From contig CAJUOQ010000017.1 in the NCBI GenBank assembly GCA_910588235.1, forward strand, positions 1 through 45,959: a stretch of DNA of 45,959 nucleotides, written 5' to 3'. The number at the start of each line of letters is the position of its first letter. Within the stretch, counting starts at the first letter, position 1. Positions 33,776 to 40,586 of this stretch are shown piece by piece. A model generated the notes under the pieces. That model had not been told where the DNA came from and made no database searches. It saw only the letters and a list, made by a program, of their open reading frames with translations. This DNA is from an uncultured Atopostipes sp. Its GTDB lineage: Bacteria > Bacillota > Bacilli > Lactobacillales > Carnobacteriaceae_A. A program made the translations under genes and the position numbers.

Positions 33776-35071
33776 ATGAAAACGAAAAAGTTTATGAAAA
33801 GAATTATTCCCTTTTCCATGCTTGCAGCGGGATTAATTCTTTCTTCATGTGGGAACACAAATGACACCACCGATTCCGAAGAAGCCGGAAATTCTGGAGA
33901 TGTCACCCTTGATTATATGATTTGGAATGCTTCCGGAAAGGACGGGATGGATGCTATCGCTAGAGCGTTTGAAGAAGAAAACCCCGGAATAAAAGTTAAT
34001 GTGCAAGTAACCCCATGGGATCAATATTGGCCCAAACTAGAAGCAGCTGCATTAGGTGGAAGTATGCCGGATTTATTTGTGATGCACTCGCAAGAAGTAG
34101 CGAAGTATACCGAAGGCGACGTCTTATTGCCGTTAAATGATTATATTGAAGAAGCTGACATCGACATGAGTAAATATCCTGAAGATATTTCCGAAATTTA
34201 TCTTACAGAGGAAGATGAACAGTTAGCTATCCCTCGGGACTATGACACGATTGGGCTTTGGTACAATAAAGAAATTTTTGATGAGGCTGGCATTGATTAT
34301 CCTGATGAAACTTGGACGTGGGATACCCTACTAGATACCGCTTTAGAATTAACCGACGAAAAAAATGAAATTTACGGTATGTTAGCACCCGTCAATAACC
34401 AAGAAGGTTACTACAGTTTCCTCTACCAAAATGATGGCTATGTATTGAATGACGATAAAACAGAATCGGGCTTCAGAGATCCGAATACGGTAGAAGGTAT
34501 GCAATGGTACGTAGACCTCAGTTTAGATCATGGCGTTTCGCCAACCGCTGCGCAGTTTGCGGATAATGATCGAATGGTCTATTTTCAATCAGGTCGGGCT
34601 GCCATGGGAACTTTCGGTTCTTATCAAGCGAGCACATTTGTCAGAAACGAATACACGGCCGAACATATTGACGTGGCCCCTTTACCTAAAGGAAAAACAA
34701 ATGCAACCATTTATAACGGTACTGGCAACTCAATCGCTGCGGATACCGATCATCCAGAAGAAGCTTTACAATTCTTAGGTTTTTTAAGCTCTGAAGAAGG
34801 ACAACGAATTATGGGCGAGCATGGAACAACAATGCCTTCTCACGAAGACGCTCGCGATGCTTATCTAGACGCTTATCCACAATATAATTTAGAACCTGTT
34901 CTGATCGATCAATTAGACGATGCTGTCATCAAACCATATTCTGATAAAACGAAAATGTGGAGTGATGTCGAGAATGATATTATTCTATCCGTATTTTCTG
35001 GCGAAAGAACTATGGAAGAAGCAGCAGACGATATGGTGACGGGAGTTGAAAATGTATTAAGTACAGAATAA
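33776..35071 (+). CDS. carbohydrate ABC transporter substrate-binding lipoprotein
   Basis: A 431-aa family 1 (MalE-type) solute-binding protein. The signal peptide ends in a lipobox LSS-C25, so it is lipid-anchored outside the membrane; a short acidic linker follows. Later landmarks are VNVQVTPWDQYWPKL, DLFVMHSQEVAKY and FLGFLSSEEGQRIMGEHG. It captures a sugar or oligosaccharide and delivers it to the two permeases downstream. First gene of a three-gene operon behind a cre-like site. No glycosidase or regulator is adjacent, so the sugar cannot be named. Confidence 0.92.
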   Translation: MKTKKFMKRIIPFSMLAAGLILSSCGNTNDTTDSEEAGNSGDVTLDYMIWNASGKDGMDAIARAFEEENPGIKVNVQVTPWDQYWPKLEAAALGGSMPDLFVMHSQEVAKYTEGDVLLPLNDYIEEADIDMSKYPEDISEIYLTEEDEQLAIPRDYDTIGLWYNKEIFDEAGIDYPDETWTWDTLLDTALELTDEKNEIYGMLAPVNNQEGYYSFLYQNDGYVLNDDKTESGFRDPNTVEGMQWYVDLSLDHGVSPTAAQFADNDRMVYFQSGRAAMGTFGSYQASTFVRNEYTAEHIDVAPLPKGKTNATIYNGTGNSIAADTDHPEEALQFLGFLSSEEGQRIMGEHGTTMPSHEDARDAYLDAYPQYNLEPVLIDQLDDAVIKPYSDKTKMWSDVENDIILSVFSGERTMEEAADDMVTGVENVLSTE

Positions 35072-35101
35072 ATTTGGTGGTACACAGACGGAGGAATAAC
35101 T

Positions 35102-36040
35102 ATGACTGAACAATCCACGACTAAAAAGTTCAAAAAGAATAAAAAAAGAAAGTCAGCAAGACAAAAAGATATGATTAAATGGGCTTGGGTACTCATCGCC
35201 CCAACCTTTATCGGTTTATTAGTTCTGAATATCATTCCTGTATTTATTACAGGAGTGATGAGTTTTCAAAGTGTGAGTACATTTGGCGAATCTCTTTTTA
35301 TTGGTTTTCAAAATTATATTCGCTTATTTCAAGATATAGAATTTTGGAGTTCTTTAAAAAACACACTTCTTTATGCTTTTATACAAGTTCCAGCAACAGT
35401 GGTGATCGCAACCATTCTTGCTGTTTTACTAAATTCTAAAATGGAAGGTTTATCTTTTTATCGAACCCTTTATTTTATGCCAATGTTAGCCGCTCCTGCG
35501 GCTGTCGCAATGGTATGGCGTTGGTTATTTAACTCACAGTTTGGGTTAGTGAACCAAATCTTACAGTTCTTTGGAATGAGTGGTTCGATTCAATGGCTTT
35601 CCGATCCCAATGTAATTATTTGGAGTTTAATTATTGTAGGTATTTGGTCAAATATCGGTTATAACATGATTTTAGTTTTAGCCGGGCTCCAAGAGATCCC
35701 CAAAACTTACTATGAATCAGCAACACTTGCCGGAGCAAATAAATTTCAGCAGTTTTTCCATATTTCATTACCACTGCTTACGCCTCAACTATTTTTCGTA
35801 GTTGTGACGAGTTTAATTACCTCCTTACAAGTATTTGACCTTGTCTATTTAATGTTTAGTAATACAAACCCCTCTTTAATAAATGTTCAAACGTTAGCTT
35901 ATATGTTCTACAATGAATCCTTTGTTTTAGGGGATCAAGGCTACGGAGCAGCGATAGCGATTATGCTTGTTATATTGATTTCAATTCTGACATTTATTCA
36001 ATTGAAATTCCAAGATCGTTGGGTCCACTATGACATTTAA
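35102..36040 (+). CDS. sugar ABC transporter permease (MalF-type)
   Basis: A 312-aa inner-membrane subunit. About 25 basic cytoplasmic residues precede six helices. The coupling-helix EAA motif is YESATLAGANKFQQFFHISL, which docks on the ATPase. The start follows the binding protein by 30 nt, with GGAGG seven bases upstream. It pairs with the next gene as a heterodimeric pore. Confidence 0.93.
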   Translation: MTEQSTTKKFKKNKKRKSARQKDMIKWAWVLIAPTFIGLLVLNIIPVFITGVMSFQSVSTFGESLFIGFQNYIRLFQDIEFWSSLKNTLLYAFIQVPATVVIATILAVLLNSKMEGLSFYRTLYFMPMLAAPAAVAMVWRWLFNSQFGLVNQILQFFGMSGSIQWLSDPNVIIWSLIIVGIWSNIGYNMILVLAGLQEIPKTYYESATLAGANKFQQFFHISLPLLTPQLFFVVVTSLITSLQVFDLVYLMFSNTNPSLINVQTLAYMFYNESFVLGDQGYGAAIAIMLVILISILTFIQLKFQDRWVHYDI

Positions 36041-36055
36041 GAAGGAGGAGGAAGT

Positions 36056-36883
36056 ATGTACAATAAATTAACTAAAACACAAAAAACAATTATTCATATA
36101 CTATTGATTGCTGGTTCGCTTATTATGGTTTTACCTTTTGTGTGGATGATATTGACCGCTGGAAAAACGATTCCAGAAACAACATCGATCCCACCCACTC
36201 TCCTCCCGGACTCTTTTCAATGGGAAAATTTCACGAGAGCCTGGAACGTATTACCATTTTTAGATTTTTTCAAAAATACATTTTTAATGATTATTGTGCG
36301 CGTCATTACAACCACGGTTTTTAGTACTATGGCAGCTTTTGCGTTAGCTAAATTAGAATTCCCAGGGAAGAAATTATTTTTCTGGATGGTCTTAACGCAA
36401 TTAATGATCCCGCCTCAAATTTATATGACGCCTCATTACTTATATGCGCAAAATTTAGGATTACTGGATACCGTTGCCGGTTTAATTATGCCCGGTGTTG
36501 TGTCCGCTTTTGGTACATTTTTACTTCGCCAATATTATATGCAACTGCCTGATGAATTAATGGAGGCCGCGATTATCGATGGTGCATCAATTTGGCAAGT
36601 CTTTTGGAAGGTTTACTTCCCGCTCGCAAAATCAGGGATTGTAGCCTTAGGAATTTTTACGGCTCTGAACTCCTATAAATCATTAATGTGGCCATTGGTC
36701 GTTAATATTTCGCAAGAAAAGTTGCCTTTATCCGCTGGTCTTGCTTTACTCCAAGAGTCATTCTTAAATGATTATCCATTATTAATGGCGGGGACAGTGA
36801 TTTCGGTGGTCCCTATCATTATTCTTTATATCTTCTTCCAACGTCAATTTGAAGAAGGAATTTCAACAACAGGTGGAAAATAA
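36056..36883 (+). CDS. sugar ABC transporter permease (MalG-type)
   Basis: A 275-aa membrane subunit with six helices and the EAA motif LMEAAIIDGASIWQVFWKVY. It starts 15 nt after the first permease with GGAGGAGG. No ATPase gene follows, as usual for this importer family in Firmicutes, where a shared MsmX/MsmK-type ATPase encoded elsewhere energises several importers. Confidence 0.93.
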   Translation: MYNKLTKTQKTIIHILLIAGSLIMVLPFVWMILTAGKTIPETTSIPPTLLPDSFQWENFTRAWNVLPFLDFFKNTFLMIIVRVITTTVFSTMAAFALAKLEFPGKKLFFWMVLTQLMIPPQIYMTPHYLYAQNLGLLDTVAGLIMPGVVSAFGTFLLRQYYMQLPDELMEAAIIDGASIWQVFWKVYFPLAKSGIVALGIFTALNSYKSLMWPLVVNISQEKLPLSAGLALLQESFLNDYPLLMAGTVISVVPIIILYIFFQRQFEEGISTTGGK

Positions 36884-36895
36884 AGCAATAAATTT

Positions 36896-36937
36896 AGCAG
36901 CTATTTCTAATGCGTTTAGAAAATAGTTGCTTTTTTT
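36896..36937 (+). terminator. terminator of the sugar ABC operon
   Basis: GCAGCTATTT-CTA pairs with TAGAAAATAGTTGC (one bulge, one wobble) and is followed by seven T, just after the second permease gene. Confidence 0.8.
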
Positions 36938-37192
36938 GTTTGAATAGCACTGTTCTTGCGTAACGATATACAAGTTTGCTTTACATAGAAACACTCTTCC
37001 GTAAAAATATTCCAACTTGCTTCACACAAGGTTCATTTCAATTAAACAATCATCTAACGACTCATAAATTTTTTAAAATATATTTTATAAAGAAGAACGA
37101 TCCTGTAAAATAAAAAGGGTTACTTTTTATTGTATTGAAAATGAACTTTTTGCGTTAATATATATTTATGAGTACAAAAAGGAGATAGTTAC

Positions 37193-37663
37193 ATGATTAA
37201 AAAAGAATATTTTAAAGATACCAAGAATGCCTATCAAACTTTAGAGGCTGTAATTCAAGCGGATCGGCCAACAGTTTTTCGTTATCTTTCCACTTCAGAA
37301 GGGATTTCAAGTTGGTTTCCTCAATTATCACTGAGTAAAGAAAACGACCAGTCTTTTATTCAATTTGATATGGGAGATGGAACTTTTGAAAAAATGATGT
37401 TGCTTGATTTCACCACCGACAAACAAATTACATATGAATGGGCCACGGGAAAAATAACGTTTGAATTAGAAGAAGTAGAAAATGGAACAAAGCTCACTTT
37501 CCATGAAACATTACCTTTGAATTTCGAAGCGATTCCGCAAGACTTTACCGGTTGGTTTGTGCAAATGAAGAACATTCAAAGCGTTTTAGAAACAGGTTCA
37601 GCTGCAAAATTAGAATCAACAGAAATTAAAGAAGTCAGAGAACAAATTAAACAAGAACTATAG
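37193..37663 (+). CDS. SRPBCC (AHSA1-like) domain protein
   Basis: A 156-aa soluble protein with the helix-grip START-like fold: EAVIQADRPTVFRYLSTSEGISSWFP, where a W-F pair follows the first helices, then beta strands with ITYEWATGKITFELEEVENGTKLTFHE, and a long C-terminal helix that starts near GWFVQMKNIQS. Related proteins are annotated as Hsp90 ATPase activator homologues, but a small-molecule binding role is as likely. AAGGAG precedes the ATG. Monocistronic, convergent with the interrupted yjdM. Confidence 0.85.
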   Translation: MIKKEYFKDTKNAYQTLEAVIQADRPTVFRYLSTSEGISSWFPQLSLSKENDQSFIQFDMGDGTFEKMMLLDFTTDKQITYEWATGKITFELEEVENGTKLTFHETLPLNFEAIPQDFTGWFVQMKNIQSVLETGSAAKLESTEIKEVREQIKQEL

Positions 37664-37680
37664 ATAGAAAATTCCAAATA

Positions 37681-37709
37681 AAAAACTCGCTCAAGGCGAG
37701 TTTTTCTTT
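37681..37709. terminator. bidirectional terminator
   Basis: A 10-bp stem (AAAAACTCGC with GCGAGTTTTT) and a 5-nt loop. It lies between the convergent SRPBCC gene and yjdM/phnA remnant and overlaps the latter's final stop codon. Confidence 0.85.
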
Positions 37710-38049
37710 ATTTTTTCACGAGAAAAGATTTTAAATAAAAGCGACCCATTCCGTCAATGGTACATTCGATATCATGATCATTGTAAGGCTCATCCAGAAT
37801 AGTCAGTTTCTTTGCTTTCGTTCCTTGTTTGATGCGAGAGGCTCCTGATCATTTAATGTCTTGAATGACGATCACAGTATCTCCATCAACCCGTTCGTTC
37901 CCATTTGCATCGCGTACGACGGCTGCTTCTAAAGCAGCTTCATGTTCTGCTTGTGTCCATTCATGGGCACACAGCGGACAAATCATCAGACGGCCATCCG
38001 TATAAGTCATGTCACTTTGACATTGTGGACATAATGGTAATTGTTCCAT
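37708..38049 (-). pseudogene. YjdM/PhnA-family zinc-ribbon protein interrupted by in-frame TGA
   Basis: Reading from the ATG at 38049, the first 66 codons give a typical YjdM (PhnA) N terminus: zinc ribbon C7xxC10 and C24xxC27, then DANGN and DGDTVIVIQDIK. A TGA follows at 37849-37851. In the same frame, 46 more codons encode SGASRIKQGTKAKKL and then YNDHDIECTIDGMGRFYLKS, which is the expected C-terminal domain, and end at TAA 37708-37710. Without the TGA the protein would be about 112 aa, the family length. No frameshift is needed, so one base change (or a sequencing error) accounts for the break. Strong AAGGAGG before the ATG. Despite its old name the family has no proven phosphonate role. 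Confidence 0.88.
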
Positions 38050-38289
38050 AACTCCTCCTTAATTTATGGTGTTTTTTTATTTTCATCAATCACAGCGTTT
38101 ATAAATTTCTTCATTCACGGCTTTGTATTGATCTCAGGGATAGTTTCCTCCACAAAAACTGGCCACTACTCTCTAACGACCTTCTTTTATTTTACTCTAA
38201 ATAGCTATAAGTTAATTTTAAATCCTAGTTGATCTGGTTTCTCTGTATTTCTTATTTAAGATGGTCATTTTGGTGATAAATAAAACAAT
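38050..38289. other. intergenic region upstream of DUF554 gene
   Basis: About 240 bases of AT-rich sequence. One short open frame reads rightward here but lacks a ribosome site and begins inside the promoter area of the yjdM gene. The leftward promoter of yjdM must lie in the first 80 bases. Nothing else is recognised. Confidence 0.35.
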
Positions 38290-38318
38290 TTGCGTATCTT
38301 AGAGGGGCCCTTTATAAT
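38290..38318 (+). promoter_or_regulatory. candidate promoter of DUF554 gene
   Basis: A consensus TATAAT (38313-38318) with a poor TTGCGT (38290-38295) 17 bases upstream, 40 nt before the ATG. Confidence 0.5.
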
Positions 38319-38357
38319 AATGAAAGTGAATTTTTTACTAGATGAAGGAGATATTAT

Positions 38358-39041
38358 ATGTTTACTGGAGTGATTGTCGATACCCTCGCCATTTTTATTG
38401 GCGGAGCGATCGGATTATTTATTCATAAAGGAATACCTGAAAAAGTAGAACAAGCCATTATGAAAGCTTTGGCGCTCAGCGCTATTTACATTGGGATAAC
38501 GGGGATGACGTCGGGTGAAAACACTATTTTTATTATTTTATCCCTCGTGATCGGGGTCGTTATCGGTGAGTTTATACAGATAGATGGAAACGTGAATCGT
38601 CTAACTCACTTCTTAGCTTCAAAAGTGCCTACCCAAGATAAAGACTCGACGTTTTCCGAAGGTTTTATCACAGGGACCTTGATGATGTGTGTAGGCGCGT
38701 TGTCTATTGTTGGGCCCATCGAAAGTGGTTTAACAGGCAACCATACGATTCTCTTTACAAACGCTGTGATGGATGGTTTTACAAGTATTATTTTAGCTTC
38801 GAGTTTAGGAGTGGGTGTTTTATTCTCAGGCTTTTTAGTTTTTATTTATGAGGCAGCGATTGTTATTTTTTCAGGCAGTCTAAATACCCTTTTAACTACC
38901 CCGATGATTGATGATATCAATGCGATCGGTTCTATTTTAGTCTTAGCGATTGGTTTAAATATGTTAAGACTTACGGATATCAAAGTGATGAATTTCGTGC
39001 CCGCCCTTTTCATTCCAATGATCGTTTTCTTTTTATATTAA
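38358..39041 (+). CDS. DUF554 family membrane protein (YdfK/YqgA-like)
   Basis: A 227-aa polytopic protein with about seven hydrophobic segments. Landmarks: the N-terminal GVIVDTLAIFIGGAIGLFIHKGIPE, GFITGTLMMCVGALSIVGPIESGL with its glycine-rich turn, and a glycine-rich SSLGVGVLFSG. The family is proposed to transport small solutes but the substrate is unknown. AAGGAG lies before the ATG. Monocistronic; no clear terminator follows. Confidence 0.9.
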   Translation: MFTGVIVDTLAIFIGGAIGLFIHKGIPEKVEQAIMKALALSAIYIGITGMTSGENTIFIILSLVIGVVIGEFIQIDGNVNRLTHFLASKVPTQDKDSTFSEGFITGTLMMCVGALSIVGPIESGLTGNHTILFTNAVMDGFTSIILASSLGVGVLFSGFLVFIYEAAIVIFSGSLNTLLTTPMIDDINAIGSILVLAIGLNMLRLTDIKVMNFVPALFIPMIVFFLY

Positions 39042-39111
39042 AAAACGTGAAAAGGACCTAGAAGTCAGCGCTTGAAAGGACTAAAACACCTCGATGAATA
39101 AGGAAAAACCA

Positions 39112-39140
39112 TTGATAAATATGCGTTACAAGGTTATAGT
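39112..39140 (+). promoter_or_regulatory. promoter of the GT2-gtrA-yfhO cassette
   Basis: TTGATA (39112-39117) and TATAGT (39135-39140) are 17 bases apart, 58 nt before the first ATG. Confidence 0.65.
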
Positions 39141-39198
39141 TTATGTTAGGTGAGCTTGCTCAAGTAAAAACGAAAGATTCTAGAAAAGGAAATGAAAA

Positions 39199-40182
39199 AT
39201 GAAGACAATTACGATCCTGATTCCAGCTTATAATGAAGAAGAAGTGTTGCCTGCCTTAAAAGAGGCTTTAAATACTGTGACAAATGAACTGTCACAGTAC
39301 CGTTTTGAATTTCTTTTTGTGAATGATGGAAGCTCAGACCGTACCGCTCAATTACTAACAGAATATAGTATGGAAGATGAGCGAGTAAAATATGTTGAGC
39401 TTTCCCGTAATTTTGGGAAAGAAATTGCGATGCTTGCAGGTTTTGATTACGCCATCGGAGATGCAGTCATCATCATGGATGCAGATCTGCAACATCCCCC
39501 AGAAATGATTCAAGAATTTGTTTACTGGTGGGAGCAAGGTTATGAAGATGTATTTACCATTCGAAAAGAAAAAGCGGAAAAGAATCCATTCAAACGTTGG
39601 GCTTCTTCCGCTTACTATGCGATTCTGCAGCGTCTCTCCTCCTATGAAGTGCATCAAGGTGCAGGAGATTTTCGTCTGCTCGATCGTAAATGTGTTGAAG
39701 CCTTAAAAGATTTACGTGAAAATGAAAGAAATACCAAAGGAATGTATGCTTACATTGGCTTTCGTAAAAAAGCTTTAGAGTATAAAGAATCCGAACGAGC
39801 AGCAGGAGCTACCAAATGGAAACTTTCTGCTTTAATAAAATTAGCGATCGATGGGATCACTTCTTATAGTACGATTCCTTTACGTATGTGGTCTGTTATT
39901 GGCCTCGTCATTTCCTTCTTTTCCTTTATCTTTTTATTGATTGAAATGATTAAAGTTCTTATTTTTGGATCCAGTGTCGCCGGTTACCCTACCTTGATTG
40001 CCGCTATCGTATTTTTAGGAGGCATTCAGTTGGTTTCCTTAGGCGCTATTGGTGAATATTTAGCTCGAGTCTTTACCGAAACAAAAAATCGACCCGCCTA
40101 TTTCGTAAGAAAAACATCGAATGAAGAAGATAGGTCTGAGTCAAAAGAAAGAGATCAAAAAGATGAAAGAAAAAATCCTTAA
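39199..40182 (+). CDS. CsbB/GtrB-like GT2 glycosyltransferase (undecaprenyl-phosphate glycosyltransferase)
   Basis: A 327-aa membrane enzyme. The N-terminal 230 residues form a GT-A domain with VND43GSSD and the metal-binding D94-A-D96 in MDADLQHPPE. Two membrane helices follow (about 230-255 and 262-288), then a charged tail. This is the layout of polyisoprenyl-phosphate glycosyltransferases (CsbB, GtrB), which load a sugar onto undecaprenyl phosphate on the cytoplasmic face. It is first in a cassette with gtrA and yfhO, which supports a lipid-carrier role. Its 3' end overlaps the next gene. The sugar is unknown; GlcNAc is used by CsbB of Bacillus subtilis. Confidence 0.92.
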   Translation: MKTITILIPAYNEEEVLPALKEALNTVTNELSQYRFEFLFVNDGSSDRTAQLLTEYSMEDERVKYVELSRNFGKEIAMLAGFDYAIGDAVIIMDADLQHPPEMIQEFVYWWEQGYEDVFTIRKEKAEKNPFKRWASSAYYAILQRLSSYEVHQGAGDFRLLDRKCVEALKDLRENERNTKGMYAYIGFRKKALEYKESERAAGATKWKLSALIKLAIDGITSYSTIPLRMWSVIGLVISFFSFIFLLIEMIKVLIFGSSVAGYPTLIAAIVFLGGIQLVSLGAIGEYLARVFTETKNRPAYFVRKTSNEEDRSESKERDQKDERKNP

Positions 40183-40573
40183 ATTATATTATCGTTATCG
40201 AGAACTCATTGATTATGCATTTTTTGGTGGCTTGACGACAGTTGTCAATATTGTCGTCTTTTTTATTTTGGACACGGGGTTCAATTGGCCGTATTTAATT
40301 GCCAATGCCATCGCCATTATTCTGTCGATCTTATTTGCTTATATTACCAACAAAATATGGGTTTTTAAATCTGACACTCAAAACGCCCGCGAGACCTTTT
40401 TAGAATTTTTCCGTTTTCTTGGTTTCCGCTTAATTTCCGGTCTAGCGGATATGTTGACGATGTGGGTGCTGGTGGATTTATTAACGGTCGATACGAGTCT
40501 TTCAAAATTAGCCACACAATTCATCGTCGTCGTTTTAAATTATGTTTTTAGTAAATTTTTTATCTTTTTATAA
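40163..40573 (+). CDS. GtrA family membrane protein
   Basis: About 136 aa with four membrane helices and the family opening YAFFGGLTTVVNIVVFFIL, then FAYITNKIWVFKS and a C-terminal NYVFSKFFIF. GtrA/GtcA proteins are thought to flip or help to present the lipid-linked sugar made by the upstream GT2. The frame opens at 40121, within the GT2 gene; the ATG at 40163 gives a more usual N terminus, and neither has a strong ribosome site. Overlap with the upstream gene points to translational coupling. The start is uncertain. Confidence 0.88.
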   Translation: MKEKILKLYYRYRELIDYAFFGGLTTVVNIVVFFILDTGFNWPYLIANAIAIILSILFAYITNKIWVFKSDTQNARETFLEFFRFLGFRLISGLADMLTMWVLVDLLTVDTSLSKLATQFIVVVLNYVFSKFFIFL

Positions 40574-40586
40574 AGGTGGAGAAATC

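Noticed and set aside
37849..38049. Complete 66-aa zinc-ribbon protein
   Set aside because: The conserved second half of YjdM continues in the same frame past the TGA, so it is an interrupted longer gene.
38041..38232. 63-aa membrane peptide gene on the plus strand
   Set aside because: No ribosome site, start inside the upstream region of the yjdM gene, and low-complexity AT-rich composition.
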